From: Maniola hyperantus
Lineage: Eukaryota; Arthropoda; Insecta; Lepidoptera; Nymphalidae
Length of the DNA stretch: 64,000 nucleotides
NCBI RefSeq assembly: GCF_902806685.2
Contig: NC_048554.1
Location: 5,580,001 to 5,644,000 of the forward strand
Direction: 5' to 3'
Below, piece by piece: positions 10,456-21,800 of this stretch. Within the stretch, counting starts at the first letter, position 1; each line of letters starts with the position of its first letter. The notes under the pieces are model-generated. The model did not search any database, had not been told where the DNA came from, and was given only the letters and a program-made list of their open reading frames with translations. The position numbers and the translations under genes were made by a program.

Positions 10456-11690
10456 GTGATTATTCAGCAAGAAAAGTGACTTTTCTGGAATTAAAAGAGC
10501 TTTAAGGCCGGCCATACACGGACTGCTCGAGCGGTTAGCCAGTGATCAACATACACGAACCGCTGTTACAGTCAGAGTCAACAGCTTGAAGCTGCCATCG
10601 AGCAGTTAAGCTAACTTTTAAAAGTTTCAAAGTCTGTACTCTCGAAAAGAACATATTTGTTAGCTACAGCTGGTAGTTATAGCAGACTGTAGAGCCAAGA
10701 AAAATCATTATAAAATAACAGTAACATCCTATCCGTAAGGATGAATGGGCGAAATGGGGACTATAATCTGATCTCATAATATGAGAATAGTGTCGCAAGA
10801 TGGCATTAAAGTGTTCTTAATGAGCCACGTCACGGCCAATATCGGGATTCCTTCAAGATAAAGTAATGAATAGGGAAATTGTGATTTGCTAGTCGGAATC
10901 GGACTAATATAATTTTAATATTATTTATTCCCTAGGATCAGGTTATATGTATTAAATAATTAGTATTCCGTACCAAATGATTTTATACGGTCTTTTTCTT
11001 CTGTTTCCTCTCATATTGCATTGTTTCCTTTGCATTGGTATAGTTAAAAACCTGGAGAGTGACATAGGCTACTTTTTATGCCGGAAAAACAAAGAGTTCC
11101 CATGGGATTTTTGAAAAGCCAAATCCTCGCGAACGAAGTCGCGGGCATCAGCCAGTATACCTACAATATTTTTAAAATTAAATAGGTAAATTGGTTCGCA
11201 GTCAACAGTTGACGAGTTGACGAATTCACAATGGCAGTATATAATTGAATTTCGCTTGCCAGATTTCCCCAACGGCAAATAGTAAATACATTGATGTCGG
11301 TGATGTTGAATCACTGGTCTTGTTTTTTCATTTATTTTTCCAGGTTTTTATTTGCGCTTGTCTACCCGTAAGCTCACCCGGGCCCTTAATCGTTGTGACA
11401 TTAAAATGGCACCACAAGTACTGATACGTGACATGTCTCTTAGTTATTACATTTTAATAAAATTTGATGTTGGCGAAATGCTTAGTTTTGACTTGGCACT
11501 AAATGCCAAAAAGCAAAAAAAATTAAGAATTTTTTCCACGTGTAAATTTTGTCCATATTCCATTTAAAATAGGTGGCCAAGATCTTTTCTCTCAAATTGT
11601 ATAACTTTTTGCAAGTTTAACGTTTTACTTTTATTTTTATGAATAGAGTAAGTTTATTAATCATTACTCTCGATCTTTTTTAATATATTA
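10456..11690. other. non-coding, possible single MITE
   Basis: 10505-10640 (GGCCATACACGGACTGCTCG, TCGAGCAGTTAAGCTAAC) looks like a MITE, but I cannot match its ends. The rest is unremarkable. Confidence 0.35.
11041..11156 (+). mobile_element. Helitron-like fragment (3' half)
   Basis: GAGTGACATAGGCTACTTTT, then GCGAACGAAGTCGCGGGCAT, ending CAGCCAG (CTAG mutated). Confidence 0.6.
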
Positions 11691-11691
11691 A

Positions 11692-11933
11692 CTAGCTTAT
11701 GCTCGCGACTTCGTCTGCGCGCACTGCATAATTTTCAAACTCCCATTTAATCCACTTGGGGGTGAAATTTCGAAAAATCCTTTCTTGGTGGATACCTACT
11801 ATTTACAAAGAACACACCCTCCAAATTTCATATCTCTAGGACCAGCGGTTTAGGCTGTGCGTTGATATATAAGACAGTCAGTCAGTCAGCCAAGACTTTG
11901 AATTTTATATATATACAGATAGATTTAGTTTTT
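11692..11933 (-). mobile_element. short Helitron-like element (TGACTGAC type)
   Basis: CTAG at 11692 preceded by A, GCGACTTCGTCTGCGCGC, AAAAATCCTTTCTTGGTGGA, GTCAGTCAGTCAGCC, ending GA at 11933 before T. Confidence 0.7.
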
Positions 11934-12053
11934 TTTGTGATGTAACCACAAATTCACATATGTATTTCGGATTTTTTCCTTTAGGTACTTGTGCTATAAG
12001 ACCTACCTAACTGCCTTTAATCTATACCACATTGGTTACCACGTGCCATATAT

Positions 12054-12119
12054 GTAGGTTTTTTGACAGAAACCCTTATGGGTTTCTTTTTTCCTTTTGA
12101 GGTACGGAACCCTAAAAAC
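12054..12119 (-). repeat. GGTTCCGTACC repeat, terminal fragment
   Basis: TAGGTTTTTTGACAGA and TTTTGAGGTACGGAACCCTA match the reversed end of 6908-7344. Confidence 0.6.
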
Positions 12120-12499
12120 CTTGTACAAGAATTATTTCCCCCGGTTACTTTGACCGCACGTGTCGTCCGCCCTCTTTTATTAAACTTATCCTTCTTGTTA
12201 TTCGCCGATTGGTAAATTCCATGGGCAACTCGAATTTGATTGTGCCCCTATCGGGGGCTTGACTCGTGATCGTTACTGACTTGTAGGTTGAGATTCTATA
12301 TACCGTACTTTGATTTTGCTTGGACTTAGAAGTCTCAGAGTTAAAATTAAACATGCATTTAATGTTTCTGCATATAAACATACTTTGAATCTCATTTTAA
12401 TACTGTCTTAAGTTTTAGCTTATAGATATAGAGTCAGCGAGGGCCAGACCTTCGTTATTTTATAAAAACTAAAAGTTTCTCTGCATGTAATTGTCCCCA

Positions 12500-12725
12500 A
12501 CACAGGGAATAACGATCACTGACTATGAATCGTCTGGTGTCGTCTGTCCACCACTGGTTCACCTAGTGGGGGTCTACCAACACCTTCAGTGTTGTACCTT
12601 CAATGTTCTATCTACACTTTCGGGTGCGAAGTCGCCATTTCAGCACCTTGGGAAACCAACGTCTATCGGTTTTTCGAACTATGTGCCATTGCCACTTCAG
12701 CTTCGCAGCCCATTGACTTTCAGGT
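12500..12725 (-). pseudogene. non-LTR retrotransposon RT tail fragment
   Basis: The minus strand reads AAKLKWQWHIVRKTDRRWFP then KVLKWRLRTRK, the C-terminal tail of an endonuclease/reverse-transcriptase protein (compare GHIVRRTDGRW in relatives), followed after a frame change by GRPP-like and VDRR segments. It is decayed and ends about 20 bp before PDE11 visible exon 1; it contributes nothing to PDE11. Confidence 0.65.
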
Positions 12726-12747
12726 GAATTAAACTTATTGTTGGCAG

Positions 12748-12898
12748 ATGTCTGGTGTCGAAGCTGTTCGACGTGTGCTCCAAGTCGACCCCGGAGCAGA
12801 TGGAGCAGCTGGAGGAGATCAGGATACCGTGGGGCAGCGGCATCGTCGGCTACGTGGCCGAGAGCGGCGAGCCCGTCAACATACCTGATGCCTATAAG
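12748..12898 (+). CDS. Pde11: PDE11 visible exon 1 (GAF-A, middle part)
   Basis: Acceptor TTGGCAG ends at 12747 and donor GTAAGG starts at 12899. The first base completes a codon begun in an unseen upstream exon; 50 full codons follow. The peptide begins CLVSKLFDVC and ends NIPDAYK, the GAF-A segment containing the conserved PWG.GI.GYV turn. The exon is clearly GC-richer than the surrounding intron, as the other PDE11 exons are. A 70-codon open frame runs through the donor into the intron; only the part to 12898 is coding. Confidence 0.9.
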
Positions 12899-15800
12899 GT
12901 AAGGAGAAATTCTGCAACACAAGGATTTTTTGTGTGTGTGTTGTTCCGCATTGACTATGGTGTGTAGGCCCTACTGGCCGCTACAGCGTCACCGGGGAGG
13001 GTGGCGAGCGCGAAGCTCCGCCTGAGGGTGAGCCCTAGGGCTCGAATAAATAATTTGAGAGGTCGGAGGCCACGTCCTCCTAAGGGCGCCTCCTGTGGGG
13101 CTCGGACCACGGCTTAGGATGCCGTTGGGGGGTAGGTGGATTCGACAGACAGACAGACAACAAAGTGATCCTATAAGGGTTTCGTTTTTCCTTTTAAGGT
13201 ACGGAACCCTAAAAATAAATTGGACAAAATAACTTCGTGAATGGACTGTGAAACTAAGGCTTTATTTCAATTTTCACCATATTTTCTCTCAATATTTCGC
13301 TTTTGTTTGATTCATGATTGTATAAGTTACTGTTTATGTAACGTTTCAAACTCCTCGTTACAAATGGTTCGAGAATTGAGGCTAAGTATATATTTTATTT
13401 TACATTTTCTGATTTGTGAATTAAAATTTGAAGATGGAATCCGATGATGATGATGAACCAATATTTCCCTCACAGCTTGCAATATAGAACAAATACCATA
13501 ATAAATTCTAACTGGCTCATAAGTCAGCCGTGATGAATGGCCTAGTGCTATAATTGTTAGGCTTTAGGCCGCGGAGAAATTGTCTTTCACATTCCGAAAG
13601 GCATTCAGTAAAGTGAAAATGATGGACGTCCCTATTCAAACAGCGATATCGGATAGACGTAAGATTTATTATTTCTTAACGGAGAATTCATTTGGCTTCG
13701 TTTTTTTACGTTAAGTGGCGACTAATTCTTTTTAGATTTTTTCATGTAGTTGTAGGTGCATTAATATAAATAATATTATAAAGCCTTGGAATACACAAAT
13801 CGTGACGGTAACTTATCTGCAACGGCAGGTGATGTACCTGCAGTACCCGCAAGGAAAGAGATAGTGGTTTCGTAGAGCGTTGTCTCTGTCGTTGAGACCG
13901 GCAAAACGTCACATACGTATAGTCCGCGACAGGTTGAGATGGCAATCGAGGTACCGTGACCGTTGCGTACCTAATATAAGTATGAGTGACAGAGACAACG
14001 CTCTACGAAGCCGAAAGCTCTTTCTTAAGCTCGATGTAAAATGTTTTCTGTCGGTGCCGGCTACTGTATCTATTTCTTTTATTAGGTATATTAAATCATA
14101 ATATATGCGTTTTGCAAAGTCACATATTTTATTTAAAGTAGGAAGTCTATTGTACACTTTTCTATAATTGTTGGATTTGTAAGATAAAGTACCGGCGATA
14201 ATTAATTACGTAAACTTAAAACTAAAGTCAGTGTCACCGCACGTTGCTAAAACTGCGTTTCTTGTCTGTTGAAACCTTAAAGTTCAATTCAGGTTACGGC
14301 AGTTCCATTGCGAGCATTTTAGTCCGCGGTTTAAATTTTTTATGGAATTTAATATGTGGACTTGCACTGCAGCTGGCAATAAATCTAGACGTAAATGGAA
14401 AAAGTCAAATCTGTTCACGATGTCATTGGCCATATTATGCCGCAGACTTTTCAGCAAATAAACCTTACATTGCAAGTTGCCATAAATACTGGGTATGTTT
14501 TCTGGAAAGTTTGAGGATCGACGCATACAGATGGAATGGGGTCGAGTCGAGTCTGTTCGATGACGATAACCACTGAACTTAGCTTTATGCACCTACAGTG
14601 AATTCATATCTGTTCACGTTGTTGGCCATATGATGCAGACTTTTCAGCAAATGAACTTTACATTGCAAGTTGCCACAAATACTGGGTATGTTTTCTGGAA
14701 AGTCTGAGGACCGACGCATACAGACGGAGTGGAGTCGAGTCGAGTCTTTTTGATAACAAGCTAAACTTAGCTTACCTACAGTTGAAATTGATATAGGTAC
14801 TGATAAAAAAAATCAAAAAAATATATAAAAACCGACTTCAATAATCACAAACACTAAAAAGTAAAAAATAATTTAATTGATTACCTAACATATTATGTAT
14901 ACAAGAGTAATTGTAGTTCTATGGTAATATTTTTTGGACCCGGTGCTGAGCTTGCGGCGCACGCCAGCGCTATGCCAAAGTAAATCTAAGTTTGAGGTTT
15001 TATAAAGAAAGAAGACGCGCCTCGACTCTGACGGTGAGTTTTGAATCTTGAGAAGATCGTGAATGACCGCAAGAATCGCCAAAGTCGCATTAGCCACAAG
15101 ATGTGCATCCCTGCACCCGGAAAATATTACCCTCCTTCTGGTGTAGTTAGGTAAAAACGCGTTTTCCTATTTTGTGACTATGGCTCCTCTTGCGCCTTTT
15201 GTGCGTCTTAGTATCCCGATATATCAATACAAATTTAATTACTAGTCTATACTAATATTTTATAGAGGTAAAGTTTGTAGGAAGTAATCACTGGAACTGC
15301 TAAACCGATTTTGAAAATTCTTTCACCAGTAGAACACTATGTTATTCCTGAGTGACATAGGCTATATTTTTGTTAAATTACAGATCCTTACAAAAAATTT
15401 AATAAGCTACCCGTGCGAAGCCGGAGCGGGTCGCTAGTGATTGCATAAACCTAGATACTATAATAATATTATGACAATGATGTAATCTTATGTTATCTTA
15501 TGTAAATCTTAAATATTATGATGTAAATCAATATGTGTGTGTTGTTCATATCATAGGTACACAACCTATGTATAAAAATGTCCAATAACAAAGATAAAAT
15601 TTACAAGAACAATAAATCATCGCTTATTAACTTTCCCAACAGTATAAAACTAAATCCCTAGCGATATTTTGTTTCCTGTCTAATTACTTGTGTTATTAAA
15701 ATAGTTGGATAATTGTTTAGTTAATACTTATCGTCTTTCTCCTGAAGGCGACAAAACTTCATCTTGTGCAGTTTCAAACGAACTAAACTGGCGGGTAATT

Positions 15801-18800
15801 AAACTGTATCCCAACTTCTTGCTTGTTATTTACTTAGTGGCATTTATCGGTGATAAAAATTCTCATCCTCATACTGCGATTACATGAGACATTATAACTG
15901 AATGCCAGAGAATGTTTGTCACCAAAAAATCTAACAAGCCACTCAAGCATGCTCGCCCAGTAGTCTAACAGCCGTACTCAGAGTCGCTTAATCGTTACTT
16001 AAGTTTAGTTAAAACGAGACAGAGCTATGTCTCTCACATAAATATGTCTCGTTTTAACTCAATCTTAAGTAACGATTAGCGACTCTGAGTACGGCTGTAA
16101 GAGGTTCATGGAAGCAGTCATAGTACCCCGATCTACATCAATAAATCCTGTTCATGCTTCTAAAATCTAAAGTATAGTACGCGACAGGTCGAGATTTTAA
16201 TCGGGGTGGGAACGCCCCGCACACCCGCACAGCGCTGTGCGGATGTGCGGAGCATCCTCCCGCCACACATTTCCAGAACAAAACCGACCTACCTCCAAAG
16301 GAAGTTCGGATTTATTCTCAAAATGACTTACTCCTATATTATGTATTTCGTTCTCCTGAGTAGCGGCGGCACTCCCTGAACATTATTATCAAAAGATAGC
16401 CGTCCACTGCTGGACGTAGGTCTGTTATAGGGACTTTCACACGCCACGGTCTTGCGCGACCTGAATCCAGCGGCTCCCTGCGACTCGTTTGATGTAGTCT
16501 GTCTAGTGTCTACTGTCTACTATCTTGGATCTTCCAATGACGCTGCGCTTTCTGATGCGAGGTCGCCACTCGCCAGTCTATAGCACTCCCCGATCGTTCA
16601 CATTAAAATAATGTTTACTTGAACATCAATGTAAATTAAGTTTTACAATTTCGAGTGGCCTTTTATTACCCGGTAGTTTATTATGCTTAAAAATAATTAT
16701 TTTACGGTAATTGCCATCTTTTCCGAAACTTCAATAGACACCGCTTCATTAAAACTACTTCATATTTTGTAGCTCAATTGTGGTTAAGTTCGAAGCGAGT
16801 TAATTCCAGCAACTCAACCTGGCTGACTGATGAAATGCTATTCATTTTCCCTTCAAACCAACCGTTCCCCTTTTCAATGTACATCTTGTTCACTTGCCAG
16901 AGCTCACTAATTGGAGATTTTTCAACTAAAATTCTTGAATAAGTAACGCAAAAAATAATTAATGTTTCATCGTTTAGATATTACCAGGTATGGCGGCATC
17001 TAAAACCAAAATGTTTTTCTCAGTTGATGGTATCAGCAGTCAGTTTAATATAACACAAATGCAGAGTTCCATACTAAAACAATAAATGTAGTCTATATAT
17101 TGCAAGTTTTCACAGCCATCCGCTAAACCGAATTTCACGTTTTGCATAAATATAGGTAGTTTGTATCCCGGAAGCGAATATAGGCTACCTTATCCCAAAA
17201 AATCAAAAACTTTCTATGGGGTTTTTAAAAAACCTGAATCCACGCAAATGTCACGGGCATCATGAAGATGAATTTTATCAAAACTATGTACACGTTGTTA
17301 GGTAGGTATATCATAACATAATATTGCATGCTAATAGGAAAAATTTGGCTGTACCTTTTTGTTTTTGTAACATCTTCACTGTTTACCCATATTCGCAATA
17401 AAGAAATTTGAATTGAATTGAATTGAATTCTAGTTGTATAATGAAATGGTGCTGGTACACGGTGTATGTAACTGGAGCATGTAAATGAGCGAGCTCCTTG
17501 CTCGAGTACTGTCCATGTCTATTAGGTCTAAAGACTTTATTTTCTCAAAAAAGAACAAAAGTTCACTTACATAAGAACAATTTTAAACATAAATATAGAA
17601 GAAAACATTATTTAAGATACGGTGAATTTATACAATAATAAAACTTATATATATTTTAAAACTATAGTGTTTGACAATATTTTTTAATTTTTCTTTAAAT
17701 TTTGGAAAAGATTTTTCATTAAAAATGTCTAATCCTATTTATGTCTATCCCTTTGGACGCCTCAGATAAAAACATAGATATATAGTGGTCTAACTTCTAA
17801 CTTGTAACACCCTTCTTTTTGCTTTGGGGTTCAAAAAGACAAGTTCAGGAAAAAGTAAAGGTTTCTTAACGCAGTTTAATTGAACACTCAATTTTCTCTT
17901 AAATACGCCCGACGTGTCTGGAATAACATAAAACATGGTCTTCTGAAAAACCGCATCATTTCAACGTCTCTCGCAATTCCTAAAATACCTTCCGTAATGA
18001 AACTTCGCATTTGAGAGCGTTAAAAACCCTCTCCAGTTTGGAACGACAACGCTAACGCAATGCGCCTATAAAAAGTAATGTTCACACCCTTTTCTGTAGC
18101 TTTTCAGTAAACATTTTTGGCTCTCTACGAGCTACAAACGGATAATTGTGGTTCTTTATGTGTACAATGTCACGGTATGGCGCAGCTCGGCTGTACCGCT
18201 TTATTACTTTCGGGTTTACTCTCAGAAATAATATATTTTTATGTCAAAGAAAATATTTTACTAAAAAATTGATATTAAGGTTGGGGTTCATGATTCTATA
18301 CGTGCTTAATTAAAACACGAATACGAACCGAATATGGATGAGTGCACAAACGCCCTAACTAGAGCGCTGACGCTTATACTATGCGTCATGGTTTTATACT
18401 AGGATGGGAAGGGAACAGGTACACCAGGTTAACTGAAATAATTTTATTTTAGAAATGAGGTAGAGTTTATATGTTTGAAAATATGCAATTATGTATTTTA
18501 CTCAGCGCGTCCACTGTACAAAAGCTTTTAATACCAATGAAAGTAGCCATAGAAGGTGGCTGTTCTCCGCTTCCAGGAGGTGGCATGTGTAGAGATTCCC
18601 CGCCAACGCAAAAGGAAGACGAAATTAAAGAGCAAAAGTGCCAGCAGTCCGTTCGCTGTAAAGCGCTCGGCCATTTAGTTTTTCAAAGCGCATGAAGTGA
18701 GGAGAGGCCATTAATTTGAAAAGTTTAAAATGAAGAGGGCGTGAACAGAACTGCAAAAAATTTGACGCGGGTATTTTATCATCGTCTAGCGCGTTTTACT

Positions 18801-21800
18801 TTTGTTTGGCCTCGCTCGCGTTTTATTTACTGGGTCTGCGCCGCGTTTCGTTACGTAGTATGTTTTATTCTTTGAATGAATGGAATAAGTTTCTGCGTTG
18901 AGTGAATGAATTTATTTATTTCAACTCAACGGTCTTTTAATAGTGACATTTGTCTAAAGTTACGTCAGAGTGAAGTAGAGTGATTGTACTCTCGGTTCGA
19001 TCCTGAATCGACGGTATGTCAAATACTCGTCAAATATTAGACTTTGGGTGATGTGAAATCATAGAAAAGTAGGCTATTCATAGACTACCTAGCGTCAAAT
19101 GTAGGAACATTTGCCGTCTGCCAGTGACGTCTAATGGTACGATTACACCTACCGAGTAGTGAAGCGAGACAGTAAAATGTCACTCGGCCGAGACAGTGCT
19201 GTGGCTGAGAAATTGTGGCGAAATTGCACTCGTTAAAGTGTTTATACCAACCGAGTACTCGGCCGAGGACACTGTACTCGTTAGGTGTAATCGTACCATA
19301 AACCTCGACGTTTTGTTGCAAGATAACTAACTGTCGTGAACTTAGTTACGTTCTCGTAGGCTTTTTAGAACTTTAATACTATTTAGTATTTACTAAATAT
19401 TTTTGAAAAACTTTTACAATCTTTCTTGAATTATTATAAGGCGCGCGTAGAATAAATAGTCCAATTTGAACACGAGATGTATGAGTGAAGAGAGGCCATT
19501 AATTCGAAAAGTTTAAAATGAAGAAAGCGAGAACAGTGCTGAAAAAAATTTGACGCGGGTATTTTATCATCGTCTAGCGAGTTTCGCATTTGTTTGGCGT
19601 CGCTCGCGTTTTATTTACCGGCGCACGGCGTTTAGTTACGTAGGTACTAACTACGTGGTAAGTTTTATTCTTTGACTGAATGGATTTAGTTCTATCGTTG
19701 AGTGAATAACATTATATATCTATCTTCTATATAAATAACAATGAATCGCAGAAATGTATGCACGTGTTATATTACGATAAAATTGGATACATAATTATTA
19801 TGCTAAAATTCATCTAATCATAAACTTGGGAGTCTGAAGTAAATGTTTGTTGTGATATTTAAAACAGAATCGTAATTCCGTTTCCGGATTCAATATCAAT
19901 GTACGGAAAGAGTATGATTTAATTAGTATCTTTTCTTGTATGTTGTTTAATTTAATATTTAGGAATGTGACAATACGATAAATAACATTATGGGAATTGT
20001 CAATACTGGTAACTAATTATTCATTGTAAAATTGTAAATTAAATACTGTCAATGTACGGAAAGGGTATGATTTGAATAGTATCTTTTCTTGTATGTTGTT
20101 TAATTTAATATTTAGGAATGTGACAATACGATAAATAATATTATGTGAATTGTCAATACTGGTAACTAATTATTCATTGTAAATTAAATACTGTCAATGC
20201 ACTAAGAGTGACATTATACTAAGCTATTGTCAACATACAGTTGGCAATAGCTATTATGTGAAATAATAATGTTGTGTAAACTGACAATTTAAGTCGCTTA
20301 TTATTATTGTAAATTATTAATACGTAGACCATCAATGTCACTGATTTTATTATTGTAAATTGGGTGTGTCAACATACCTTTTGTCAACAAACCTAAAATA
20401 AATAATGATTAATATTAAGATCATGTGATAGTCGACATCCGCCTGGTTTGCGATGGCAGTGTTATAAAAGTACCCTACCTCGACAGAGAGGGGACAGTCT
20501 TGTATCGACAGCCCAGAGCAAACACAGCGGACCTTACTGAAGTTAAGTATTCTTATATTGTATTATAATGTAATGTAATCATTTGCCTTTTATAGGTTAC
20601 CTGTTGTAACTGTGTACCAAATATGTACCTACTACTTTACTCAACGTTCTAATGTTTTAAAAGATGTGTGTTATGGAGTTTCTTTGCCCTTTCTTCTCCA
20701 TGACTAAACACCTTAGCGAAATGGGTGGTAGATTCATTTTAATATAAATAGATCAATGCTGAACAAATACAATTCAGTTATTATTCGACTTGGTTGGTTT
20801 TACTTCTGTATTTATCACCTACCCTCTTGTGCTTTTTATTTTATACATTGAGATAAAAGTAAACACTAGGTTGTTAGCTTCTAATTATTATAGAATCCTG
20901 TTTAGATGATTAGGATTCTTACTTTGAAATAATACAGCAGATGCTTTGCTTGATTTTTAATTACTTAGTATTTGGCCTTACCTGACAAATAATTGATAAA
21001 TGATAACTTTCATTAGTAATCATTGGATTTAATTTATCATCACTATTAAAGCCCACTGTCTTAACTTCTCTCTTCTTTTTACCATAAATCTCACACACGC
21101 GCATAACTTTCGAACGAGTGAATCAAATTGGGCAATTCTTTTTTTTATGTTCATTATTGTCAGGATAAGGTTTGTATATATAAGGATTTTTTTGGAAAAT
21201 TCACGGGAAAATACAGTTCCCGTGGGACGCGGACAAAGTCGAGGGGAAACAGCTAGCTGCTTGTTACTTAATATAAATTATTCAACGGTCTTTTAATAGT
21301 CACATTTTGCCCAAAGTTACTTCCTCCCTCGTAGGCTTGTTAGGACTATATCTATTATTTATTAAATACTAGCTACTACTAGGAATTTTTTTAAATTTTT
21401 CTGTCCGTAAGAACCATCCTCGTACCCTACTTCAAGATATATTATAAAAAAAGAATTAGCGAAATCGGTTCAGCTGTTCTCGAGATTTGGGATCAGCAAC
21501 ACATTTAGCGATTCATTTTTATATATAGAGATTATTGAAAAACTTTTACAAACAAAATATTTCCTACATTTTAGGCTTTAAGTATAGTACGCGACAGGTC
21601 GAGATGGCAATCGGGGTATCAGGATAATGAGGGTAATGAGGCACACCCACACGTCACCCGCGCTATCCTGCACCGGGTTAGCGCGGGGGGTGTGGGGGGT
21701 GTCCCTACCCCAATTTCCATCTCGAACTGTCGCGTACTATACATATTGTATTATTTAGGTACCTAACCGTTATTGTTTTCTCAAATACTAGAAACAAAAT

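Larger units (their letters stand above)
19723..21256 (+). mobile_element. 1.5-kb Helitron-like element with cargo
   Basis: TCTTCTATATAAATAACAAT at the start (A before TC); CCCGTGGGACGCGGACAAAG and AACAGCTAG at the end. About 1.1 kb of unrelated sequence lies inside: 153-bp tandem repeats (19896-20193) and a TATAAAAG-type promoter-like stretch at 20464-20530. It encodes no Rep/helicase. Confidence 0.55.
19480..21570 (+). repeat. segmental duplication, copy 2 (interrupted)
   Basis: 19480-19705, 21280-21368 and 21532-21560 line up in order with copy 1. The gaps are a 1.5-kb Helitron-like element (19723-21256) and a short one (21369-21531). Confidence 0.6.

Noticed and set aside
12491..12727. 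Frame before visible exon 1 as the missing PDE11 exon
   Set aside because: The stretch is the reverse complement of a retrotransposon RT tail, and there is no phase-2 donor linking it to 12748.
14244..14592. 110-codon (+) and 102-codon (-) overlapping frames
   Set aside because: They overlap each other and the 199-bp tandem duplication; the second unit does not preserve either frame.
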